From Orobanche coerulescens (Eukaryota; Streptophyta; Magnoliopsida; Lamiales; Orobanchaceae): 64,000 nt of DNA. The DNA is taken from assembly GCA_033398695.1 (NCBI GenBank), contig CM065818.1, forward strand, positions 56,948,001 through 57,012,000. The letters are read 5' to 3'. This document shows positions 47,393 to 57,353 of the stretch, in pieces (position 1 is the stretch's first letter; every line of letters starts with the position of its first letter). A program made the translations under genes and the position numbers. The notes beneath the pieces are model-generated. The model saw only the letters and a list, made by a program, of their open reading frames with translations. It did not search any database and was not told the origin of the DNA.

Positions 47393-47938
47393 CTATGAGT
47401 CGGGTAGAAGCTTCCCATCCAATTTTCTTACAAATTGGCAAACAGGGTCTTTTAACGTCAGATTCCCAAGACGTTGTTCATATTCTGGTTTGAATTTATT
47501 CCACAAACATCGAATCCCGTAATGTACGAGTCCACTGGGATGCGTGTCAAGAGAAATTTCGATATCATCTAAATTCTCCTTATTCAGACCATCCTTGATG
47601 AACTGAATTTTATCTTCTCTGTTTGTGGAAGGAATTCCTAAAGATCGACATCTTGAATCACAGTTCCACCTAGCACATTTGTAACAAACGGCGATTTTCT
47701 TTGCTCGTCGTTTCTTGGCATATGAACTTTTTCCAAGCCCTGGTAAAAATCTAGTTGGTGTTTCCGTGAATTCACCCGCTATTCTCACTTTGGCTTCAAT
47801 AATGAATCGAATATCAAAAGGTATGCCGTTATTCATAAGCAACCTCATTCTTTCAATTCTGGCTTGGTAAAGTTTCAAAATGACTTTTTTACTAAGAAAG
47901 GGAAATATTTTTTCAATTGTTTTCAAAGTTTGTTCCAT
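47393..47938 (-). CDS. Basic cysteine-rich protein of element E, carlavirus NABP-like
   Basis: Intact ORF of 181 codons starting 117 bp after the integrase stop. Residues 1-75 are mixed and helical. A basic segment (GKSSYAKKRRAKK, about 88-100) follows, then a compact Cys cluster CYKCARWNCDSRC (CX2CX4CX3C, about 104-116), then REDKIQFIKDGL. This order (Gly/Ser-Tyr-Ala-basic-Arg-Arg-Ala, zinc-finger cysteines, then N..K..FI..G) is that of the small nucleic-acid-binding, silencing-suppressing proteins of carlaviruses and relatives (Carla_C4 family). The assignment rests on layout read by eye and is moderate. Its C-terminal 50 residues match nothing I know. It may have come from a plant virus. 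Confidence 0.62.
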   Translation of the reverse strand: MEQTLKTIEKIFPFLSKKVILKLYQARIERMRLLMNNGIPFDIRFIIEAKVRIAGEFTETPTRFLPGLGKSSYAKKRRAKKIAVCYKCARWNCDSRCRSLGIPSTNREDKIQFIKDGLNKENLDDIEISLDTHPSGLVHYGIRCLWNKFKPEYEQRLGNLTLKDPVCQFVRKLDGKLLPDS

Positions 47939-48054
47939 AATTAAAATTAAAAAAATATCTACAAAATCAGTTGTTGTGGGAAACTGAAAAATCTGACTTT
48001 ACTAGCCACGGAGTACCGTTATCCGCCACTTGACCGGGCAAACACAATGGAGTA
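47939..48054 (-). other. Spacer between integrase and the cysteine-rich ORF
   Basis: The spacer is 116 bp with no ORF. The AT-rich run TTTAATTTTAATT stands just before the ATG. Confidence 0.6.
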
Positions 48055-49680
48055 TTAATCCACGATATCGGGGTCCTTAAGAAGAATCTCTTCTACCTCA
48101 AAATATTTTAGTTCCAAATATGGTTTTAACCGTTGACCATTCACTTTAAAAATATTACCATTTTTTGGATTTTCAATTTCTACAGCTCCGTGAGTATAGA
48201 CCGTATGAATAATAAATGGACCAGACCATCGTGAACGCAACTTGCCTGGAAATAATAACAAACGAGAGTTAAAAAGAAGGACTTTTTGGCCAGGAGAAAA
48301 AGTTTTTCTCAAAATGTGTTTATCATGAAAAAATTTCATTTTGTCCTTATATTTCCTTGCACAATCGTAAGCATCATTTCTGATTACTTCCAATTCATTT
48401 AGTTGAAGTTTCCTATGAATTCCAGCCATGTCTAATGAAAAATTTAATCGTTTTATAGCGCAGTATGCTCTATGTTCCAATTCAACAGGCAAATGACATG
48501 GTTTTCCAAACACAAGCCTAAATGGAGACATTCCGATGGGAGTTTTAAAAGCAGTACGGTAAGCCCACAATGCATCATTCAATCGCAAAGACCAATCTTT
48601 CCTTGTAGGATTAACAGTTTTTTCAAGAATATGTTTGATTTCTCTGTTTGAAATTTCAACTTGTCCACTTGTTTGAGGGTGATAAGGAGTAGCAACTTTA
48701 TGTGTAATACCATATTTTTTAAATAAATGATTCAAAAAATTATTACAAAAATATTTTCCTCCATCACTTATAATTGCTCGTGGTGTTCCAAATCTGGAAA
48801 AAATATTTTCTTTCAAAAAATTTACCACGACTTTGTGGTCATTTGTTTTGCAAGCAATTGCTTCTACCCATTTTGAAACATAATCGACGGCCACAAGAAT
48901 GTAAAGATTGCCAAAAGAAATTGGAAAAGGTCCCATAAAATCTATGCCCCAAACATCAAATATTTCAATAATTAAAATTGGGTTTAAAAGCATCATATTT
49001 CGTTTAGAAATTCGACCTAACCTTTGACATCTATCACATGTGCTGCAATATGAATGTGTATCTTTGAAAAGTGTTGGCCAATAAAAACCACATTGCAGAA
49101 TTTTAGCAGTTGTTCTCTTTGAACTAAAATGTCCTCCACATGCATGATCATGACAAAAGGAAATGATATTTTGCTATTCATGTTCTGGCACACATCTCCT
49201 AATAATTTGATCAGGACAATATTTGAACAAATATGGATCATCCCAAAAGAATTTTTTTACTTCGTTTAAAAATTTTGTTTTATCTTGATTATTCCAATGA
49301 GATGGCATGTTACCAGTAACAAGGTAATTGACAATGTCTGCATACCAAGGTATTTGAGAAACAGACATGAGTTGTTCATCAGGGAAAGTTTCATTAATGG
49401 GAGGTTCTTTATCAGTAAAATTCACGATTAGCCTAGACAAATGATCAACAACAACATTTTCAGCACCTTTTTTATCTCGAATTTATAAGTCAAACTCTTG
49501 TAACAATAGAATCCAATGGATCAAGCGAGGTTTAGCATCTTTCTTAGAAAGAAGATATTTTAATGCAGCATGATCAGAGTAAATTATGACTTTCGAACCA
49601 ATCAAATAAGGTCGAAATTTGTCTAAGACAAAAACGACTGCAAGCAATTCTTTTTCAGTTGTAGATAATTTAATTGGGCA
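48055..49680 (-). pseudogene. Element E RNase H end and integrase (Athila type)
   Basis: One frame from about 49680 gives the end of RNase H, then the integrase zinc domain ([19 protein letters not shown]), the core ([39 protein letters not shown]) and the C-terminal [18 protein letters not shown]. The [16 protein letters not shown] form and [15 protein letters not shown] are Athila-lineage hallmarks. In-frame stops are TAA with first base 49485 and TAG with first base 49176. After the second, 1.1 kb is open to the TAG/TAA stop at 48055. Integrase inserts the element DNA into chromosomes. Confidence 0.93.
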
Positions 49681-50645
49681 TCATTTAGAGTTCTACTTGC
49701 ATAATATATTACAGTTGGTAATTTATTTTCTCTTTGACCTAATACTACACCGACGGCATAGTCGGATGCATCACACATTATTTCAAAAGGAAGATTCCAG
49801 TTTGGAGATTTGATGATAGGTGCAGAGCTCAACATTGATTTGAGTGTCTTAAAAGCTTTTAGACAATGATCATCAAATACAAAAGGTGTGTCTTTTGAAA
49901 GTAAGTTACATAATGGCCTTGAGATTTTGCTAAAATCTTTAATGAATCGACGGTAAAAACCAGCATGGCCTAAGAATGACCGAATTTCTTTAATCGTTCG
50001 TGGGGGTGGAAGACTGGATATTAAATCAACTTTAGATTTGTCCACCTCAATTCCTTTTTCAGAAATCACATGTCCTAAGACAATTCCTTTTTTAACCATA
50101 AATTGACATTTTTCCTAGTTTAGGACAAGATTTTTCTCCTTACACCTAACCAACACTTGGGTTAAGTGGTGTAAATATTCATCAAAGCTAGACCCGAATA
50201 CAGAAAAATCATCCATAAAAATTTCCAAAAACCGCTCAACCATGTCAGAGAAAATGCTCATCATACACCGCTGAAAAGTAGCAGGTACATTACACGAACC
50301 AAATGGCATTCGTCGGTAAGCAAAAGTTCCAAAAGGACAGGTAAAAGTGGTTTTTTCTTGATCTTCAGGAGCAATGGGAATTTGGTTATTGCCGGAATAT
50401 CCATCAAGAAAATAATAATAAGCATGACCGGCTAACCTTTCTAGCATTTGATCAATAAAAGGAAGTGGAAAGTGATCTTTTCTTGTAACAGAGTTCAATT
50501 TTCTGTATCAATACAGACTCTCCATCCAGTTTGAATTCTGGTTGGAACAAGTTCATTTTCTTCATTCGTGATTACAGTTATGCCAGATTTCTTTGGAACT
50601 ATATGAACAGGACTAACCCAAGAGCTGTCAGAAATATTTTAGAGA
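49623..50645 (-). pseudogene. Element E reverse transcriptase, N-terminus deleted
   Basis: The frame starts within RT at SDSSWVSPVHIVPKK (about 50630). It shifts near 50510 (CIDTEN), then reads RLAGHAYYYFLDGYSG and LEIFMDDFSVFG, the Athila form FMDD of the catalytic site. TAG near 50115 replaces the usual Trp (TGG). RNase H starts at CDASDYAVGVVLG, and a frameshift follows near 49680. The upstream linker and roughly the first 80 residues of RT are missing between 50645 and the protease end, so an internal deletion is present. Confidence 0.92.
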
Positions 50646-50732
50646 TTCAGGTAATGGATTGAGCTCTATCTTTGAATCCTCAATAGGTACTTCTTTATTC
50701 ATTTGACTCTCAAGTGGTTCAGTTTTAGCTTT

Positions 50733-53160
50733 CTATTTATCATTATCCAATAATGGTGTAGACTCTAGTAAAGAATTTACTTCATTAATTGAACTGTCGA
50801 TATCAAAATCTGAGCCAAAATGAGCAAGATAGCTTTCAAAAAGATCATCATCGTCCATTTTCGGAAAGAAATAAGGACTCATACTCTCTATCATATTTAC
50901 CTCACAGACATCATCATAATCATCATGTTGTTGAGAAATGTTAAACATATTTAGTTCAACAGTCATATTTCCAAAAGAAAATTTTATGATGCCATTTCTA
51001 CAGTTAATTAATGCATTTGAAGTAGCTAAAAATGGCCTTCCTAAAATGACAGGGATTTGATCTTTGGTATTCTCAACAGGTTCAGTGTCTATGACTATAA
51101 AATCAACAGGAAAGTAGAATTTATCTACTTGAATCAGAACATCCTCTACGATTCCTCGAGGTATTTTTATAGATCTATCAGCTAGTTGAAGTATCACAGA
51201 TGTTGATTTTAGCTCCCCTAATCCAAGTTGTGTATAAACAGAATATGGTAATAAATTCACACTGGCTCCTAAATCAAGCAAGGCTCGTTTAATGATGTGA
51301 TCTCCAATGACACAAGATATTGTAGGACTACCAGGATCTTTATACTTAACGGGAGTTTTATTTTGGATTATTGAGCTAACATGTTCAGCTAAAAATGCCT
51401 TTCTTGGAACATTTGTTCTTCTTTTTACAGTGCAAAGATCTTTCAAGAACTTAGAATAAGCAGGCACTTGTTTAATAGCATCAAGAAATGGAATATTTAT
51501 TCGAACTTGTTTAAATATTTCCATTATATCTTTGTATTGCGCACTTTTATCTTTTGAAATAAGTCTTTCAGGAAATGGAGCTTTTGGAACGTAAGGCTTT
51601 TCTTTTTCTTTAGAATCTTTTGATTTTGAAACTTGTGGTTCATTTGATTTTTCTTCCGGATCATATTTAGGCTTTTGTTTTTCTTTTCCACTTCTAAGGG
51701 TGGTTATGGACTGAACTTCTGCGTTAGAAGAGTTTACTTCATATTGTCCTTTAGGATTAGGGATGGACTGACTCGGAAATTTTCTCTTTTCTCTTTCAGC
51801 TAAAGTTGTTGCAAGTTGACCAATTTGTGTTTCAAGCTTAGAAATAGCCTGTGAGTTTGATTGTACAGCTTGCTGAGTTGATTGGAACATTTGTTGAGTA
51901 GATTGCATGAATTGTTGCAACGTATCTTCCAAAGATGGTTTCTTTGGCACTATAGAAGGATACTGATAAGTATTTGGAGGATATTGATTAGGGCGGACAT
52001 TTTGTTGATTTGACATATTCATTTGATGTCCTCCTTGATTCATTGGAGGCATATTTTGCTTCCAGGAAAAATTTGGATGATTCCTCCAATTTGGATTATA
52101 AGTTGGAGCAAATGGACTATCCGAAGATTTTCCATGTGAATGTAACACATTGACTTCTTCATTAAAAATTTCTTGATTTTGTGGACCAGAGGGACAAGAT
52201 TGAGATGAATGAAATGATTCCGCACATGAAATGCAAAATTCATTTTTTGAGTTTGACGAGGGGATGGATTGCTTCAAGACTAACACATCCACTTTTCGTA
52301 CTAAATCATCTATAGTAGATTTTATTTCAACATCTTGTTTAACCTCGTAAATTCCACCTTTTTTGGGGTCGTATGCATCGATTTGGCTCTAGAGTCGAGT
52401 GAATTCCATTGTTGTGAATTAATTGACATATTTTCTAGTGCATTCCAAGCTTCGTCTCCAATAAGGTGAAGAAATTTTCCACCATGCATTGATTGGATTA
52501 ATTGGCGATTGTTTGGAGTTAAACCGTCATAAAAATATTTTACCAAACGCCATATTTCAAAACCATGATGGGACACTTAAGAATTAAATCATTAAATCTT
52601 TCCCAACACTCATAAAATTCTTCATTTTCTTTTTGGAAAAATTCTGATATTTCTCTTCGAAGACTATCAGTTTTGGACATTGGAAAAAATTTTGCGAGAA
52701 ATTTATTTACTAGTTGGTCCCAACTAGTAATTGTTCTTACTTGAAGAGAATTTAGCCAGAATTTTGCTTTATCTTTGAGAGAAAATGGAAATAATCTAAG
52801 TTTGACAGATTCATCAGAGAAATTTTGGAATCGGAAAGTAGAACAAATGTCGAGAAATTCCTTGACATGCATATACGGATCTTCTCTTTCCAAACCATGA
52901 AAAGTTGGAAGAAGTTGAATTATTGATGATTTAAATTCGAAATGAGTTGCATTAGTTGTAGGCAACACTATGCAAGAAGGAGAGTTAGCACTCACGGGAG
53001 AAAAATATTCTATTAAAGTTTTCTCTTTTGCAACTTGATTATTCCGATTTTCGATTTCGTCCATTTTTTGTATCGGTTTTATTTGTTGAACTTCAATTTT
53101 AGTTAAGGACAATCTTCTTCTCGTTAATCGATCTTTATTATTTCGTTGCCAAACTTGCAT
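50733..53160 (-). pseudogene. gag: Element E gag and protease
   Basis: Gag starts at ATG 53160 and carries the Athila capsid signature (PTFHGLEREDPYMHVKEFL, FWLNSLQ, CWERFNDL). Frameshifts near 52570 and 52320 interrupt it. The next frame (52292-50733) has a zinc knuckle (CISCAESFHSSQSC), a Gln-rich coiled stretch, then aspartic protease with LLDLGASVNLLP (D-x-G-A form of this lineage) and IPVILGRPFLAT. TAG at 50733 (CAG expected) ends it. The protein would package element RNA, but this copy cannot make one gag. Confidence 0.93.
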
Positions 53161-54779
53161 TCACCAGTATTTCAATTTTTTTTTTTAACTTTGCATACAA
53201 ACCAAATTATGATAGTCGATCGAACTTCCAGATCGTTGGAGGCGTCACAACGGTCGCACTTAAAATCCAACTTTCTTCGGCATGTACAACAGAGGCCTTT
53301 TTGCCAAAATTCAATCGCTTTTCAAAGTCAGTTTGTACAAGATTGATATTTAGCTTTTCTCTATTCAAATCGAACAAAGTAGTGAGTGAAAAATATCAAT
53401 CCCTTGTTGAATCTTTTAAAGGATTTTATTGTTTTAATTATTTTTTTTTTTGAGTTTTTATATTTTTATTATTATTAATAATAATGATAATTATTATAAT
53501 TATTACTAAAATTATAGGATGTAAGAGATTGCAAAGGAATAAATTTACTAATTGATCTACGGAAGCAATATCTATTGATAAACTAAATTGCACGACGAGA
53601 AATATTGCAACTAAACTAAATGTCTAAGAATACTGTAAATAGAAAATAACAATTAAAAACACAATCTAAATTTACCACTAGAAGATTCTATTAAAACTAA
53701 AGACAAGATATAAAAGTTAAAAAAAATTGATTTTTTTTTGTTTTTTATATTTTATATATTTTTTAAGTTTTTATATTTTATATTTATTATAATTTTATTA
53801 TATTTTTAGACTAATAATATTGAGCTAATATATATATATATCCAGATATATTATTTATTTATTTTTTTCACAAAAAAAAATTCAGATTTTTTTTAAAAAT
53901 AAAATTAAAATTACAAACTTTTATTTTATTTATGCAAACAATAGAAATAGTTTTTTTTATTACAAATTTTCGTTTCTGTTTTTTTTTTTATAAATTTTCT
54001 GGTTTTTATTTTTTTTTTTTGTATTTTCCCTTTTTTATTAAAATATTGTAATTTATTTTAAAAAAAAAATCTGTTTTTATTAAAAAAAATATAAAGTTCA
54101 GAATTTTGTTTATTATATATATTCCAGATTATTTAAATTATTAATTCTTAATCTGATTTTTTTTTTAGATTTTTATGAAAAGTAAATTTTTAATAAAACT
54201 AGCAGGTTTAATTTTAAAAATAAAATAATTAATTAAAATTTTTATTTATTATGGAAAATAATATTCCAGATTATTTTTTAATATATTTTTATTATTTTTT
54301 ATTTTTTTTTCGAATTTAAAAATTTGATTTTTTAAATATTAATATTCCAAAAATTACAAAAATATTACCTTAAAGTCCTAAACTTTTTGTATTTTCCAGA
54401 TCTTTTTTTTTAAAAAAATAAAAATAAATAAGTTCTGAATTTTTTAAACTTTTTCAGATTTTTTTATATTTTTATATATTTTTGGACTTTTTTTATTTTA
54501 TTATTACTTTATTATTATTTTTACGAAAATGAACAGTAGCATTTATTATTACTTATATTTTTATATTTATTATTAAAAGTTTTTATTATTTTTCAGATTT
54601 TTTTATAAATATAAATAGAAAATAAATTCTACTACTAACTATTATTTATACTAACACAATCTAAAACGGATATTAAAAAGAGATAATAATAATAATAAAG
54701 AAAAGATAAAATAAATAACTAGTAGAAGAATTTAACTAACTTGGTGACGACAGTCTTCGTACTTCGTTTGCCTCCAAAT
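53161..54779 (-). other. Element E leader, extremely AT-rich
   Basis: No gene. Long A/T runs and A/T-only stretches fill 53430-54640. Such leaders lie between PBS and gag in Athila elements. Confidence 0.75.
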
Positions 54780-54787
54780 CGGCGCCA
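54780..54787 (-). promoter_or_regulatory. Primer binding site core of element E (tRNA-Asp-like)
   Basis: On - TTTTTGGCGCCGATTTGG lies 6 bases inside the 5' LTR. TGGCGCCG fits the 3' end of tRNA-Asp, used by Athila elements; the following bases fit poorly. Confidence 0.65.
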
Positions 54788-54793
54788 AAAACT

Positions 54794-56127
54794 TGTTGTT
54801 GGTTGATTCTTTAGTCTAATACTCGCAAGCGCACGATTTGTTCGATGTAGATATGCGGTGCAAGGTCGATTCCACAGGGAGGACTATAATAGTGAAGTCA
54901 AATTATTCCTATCGTTTTGAACCAAATTATATTAAATTCTAACATAGTCCCAAATAATTTGATTTTTGATTGATTAAAATAATTGCAACAAATAACATTA
55001 ATTTTTAAGTAGATTTTAGATAAATTGATTTTAAGTAATTTACTAGGGTTTAGAGTCCACCAATGTCTATTTATTATTTATTTTATATTTTAATTCGAAG
55101 AAATTCAGGGAATAGATTCTGAAATCAATCTCACTATTTCCCTATAGATTTGACAATAAGTACAAAATTATAATTCAAATATAGATTTTCCTTCGCTTAA
55201 AAAATGTAATTTCTAAGCATTATATGTATCCAATTTAATGAAAAACAAATAATCAAAGAAATTAATTAATATCAATAATCACAAAGCAATGGGGAATTTA
55301 TAACTATCAAAAATACGTGATATAATTGATGAAATAATATTCCCATATTGAAGCGAAAATCATAATCGTTAAAAACATTTATTTGGAATTATTATATAAA
55401 TATTAATAATAATATAGACATGGTTTCATCATAACCCCAGTAAAAGAAAATTACTCACTCATAATAACAACACAAATAAATAAATATTCCATAATATTAT
55501 TACACAAATATAATTTTATTACACAATATTTTTATTTCTCTCCCTTACAATAATATCTCTCTATTTTTTCTCCTTTTTTCTCCTCCCCAACACTACACAT
55601 TCATCCCCTATTTATACTACTACAAAATCAATAAAATAATAATTTTTACAATTTTAAAATCCCACCACCTAATAATTCAGGGCTGCCCATGAGGTGCTGA
55701 TGTCATGGATGACATCAACACAGAGTTGAAATTCCGATCCAATCAGGTGTTGACACGTGGCACAATATGGTCCGTCTATTTAATTGTCCTTCAAACGGTC
55801 ATAACTTCTTCATACGAACTCGGATTCGGATGAATTTTTTTTTAAAACGATCGTCTCGACGAGACGAATAAAGTGAGACCAGTCGTGAATATATTTGAAT
55901 TTTGTAAAAATATCTCCCTTGAACCAATTGATCTGTCTTGTACCGGTTGGTTAACCTGCAGATATAATTTAATTCCAATTAATTATCCAAAAATGACATA
56001 AAATTATAAAAAATTCTAACAAAATGAAATAATATAAATATATGGTAAAACGAATAAATTATCACACAAAACACACAATTATATACATAAAATACTAATA
56101 AAAATATTACTCAAAATATACTAAACA
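54794..56127 (-). repeat. Element E 5' LTR
   Basis: Matches 43317-44652 with about 27 differences, including two 1-bp gaps. TATAAATAGGGG at 55605-55616 on -. Confidence 0.97.
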
Positions 56128-56132
56128 GAAAC
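56128..56132. repeat. Target site duplication of element E, right copy (GAAAC)
   Basis: Identical to 43312-43316. Confidence 0.95.
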
Positions 56133-57353
56133 GATAAACACCGGAATTTACTTAGGTTATAAGGAAACAACACCAATTGACTGCGTTTGACTAAAGATAT
56201 GCAAAACGTGAATAAAGAGTTTAACGAGCTAGCACCGTCGTGAGAGAAAATTGAAATTGAGCTTTCGTTTTAAACTTGACATAAGGGTTGGGGTACGCTG
56301 TAATTCCATAAACAATTCCGTTTGCACATAGTTTCAAAATGTTGACTTAACAAAGAAAAATTTTCATTCATGCATTTCATCGAACACCTTGGTTGCATGA
56401 GTTCCAATGAAGAACAAACATTGTAATAGCTTGATTCAATCCCCAAAAATAACATCTTCTCAATATGCTCATGACACAATGACAAGAACATTAACAATCC
56501 ACCGAATCTCAACACATACCATCGAAATCAATCAATAATTTCATATTCCCAACTCAATTCTTGATAGAACTTTGAAAAAGGAAAATTAACAATATAATCA
56601 TAACCATACCTTACTTCTCAATTCATGTATGAATAAGGATTAAGGGATTGAGGATTACCTGATTTGGATTGTAGTATGCAAGAGGAAGAAGAAGATGAGA
56701 AGAAGTTCTCGGCCGATCGCTTGTGCAAAGGAGAGGAAGAAGTTTACCTGGGGTGCCAGCCGATCTGTGTTATAAAGGTACCTGGGCCTGTTCAAATTCG
56801 CAGCAGGGGCTGCGTCACAGCTTAAGTGAGCCGCAGCCCAGAGTACAGCCTGCCCGGGCTTCTTTGTTCCATCGCCATGTGCCGCGGCTCAGCATCGGGT
56901 GCCACGGCTCAGAGTTTTAGTGTGCCGCGGCTCATTTAGTACGTGCCGCGGCACAGAGTACAACGTCCTGGGCTTATCTTTTGGCAATTGGCGTGCCGCG
57001 GCTCAGCAGTAACGTGCCGCGGCTCAGGGATCAAGTGTGTCGCGGCTCAGCAGTAACGTGCCGCGGCACAGAGTGCAGGAAGTTTAACCTTCTTTTTTCG
57101 ATTTTTGTGTGCCGCGGCTCACAATCCTTGTGTCGCGGCCCCTTTGCTCAAGTTTCCCCTGGGGTGATTTCTGCACAGAATTTTCAAAAGAAAACATCAA
57201 GAGCGTGAGAGATAAGCATATCCAAGCTAAAATGACGAAAAATAAAGATCTAAAAATGCAAAAAAATACTAAAACACAAAAAACTACAACTAATACTCGG
57301 GTTGCCTCCCGAGAAGTGCTAAGTTTATAGTCTTCAGCCGGACTTATTGAAAA
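56133..57353 (-). other. Element F spacer with internal promoter-like region
   Basis: No ORF. On - it holds a hairpin CTCGGG..CCCGAG (57296-57313), the GCCGCGGC array (57140-56815), a TTTATAACAC TATA-like sequence (about 56775) and a donor-like CAG|GTAATC (56658). The matching acceptor TTTCAG|GAACTCACCATGG stands just before the env-like ORF, across element E. Confidence 0.55.
56815..57140 (-). promoter_or_regulatory. GCCGCGGC palindrome array inside element F
   Basis: About ten copies of GTGCCGCGGCTCA and variants, the same motif as in the F LTR, followed on - by a TATA-like sequence. Confidence 0.7.

Larger units (their letters stand above)
43317..56127 (-). mobile_element. Element E: Athila-type Ty3/gypsy element carrying LOG and cysteine-rich ORFs
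   Basis: LTRs of 1336 bp (43317-44652) and 1334 bp (54794-56127) with TG..CA ends and a 5-bp duplication GAAAC prove the limits (12.8 kb). On - the order is PBS, an AT-rich leader, gag, protease, RT, RNase H, integrase, a cysteine-rich ORF, a LOG ORF, 3' UTR, PPT, LTR. The gag, protease and integrase sequences are of the Athila lineage. By eye the LTRs differ at about 27 positions (2%). Gag-pol is broken and has lost the start of RT, while the two extra ORFs are open. E sits inside element F. Confidence 0.97.

Noticed and set aside
46428..47938. LOG and Cys-rich ORFs as ordinary host genes between two transposons
   Set aside because: They lie between LTRs of the same element with a perfect GAAAC duplication, on the pol strand, directly behind integrase; they are part of element E.
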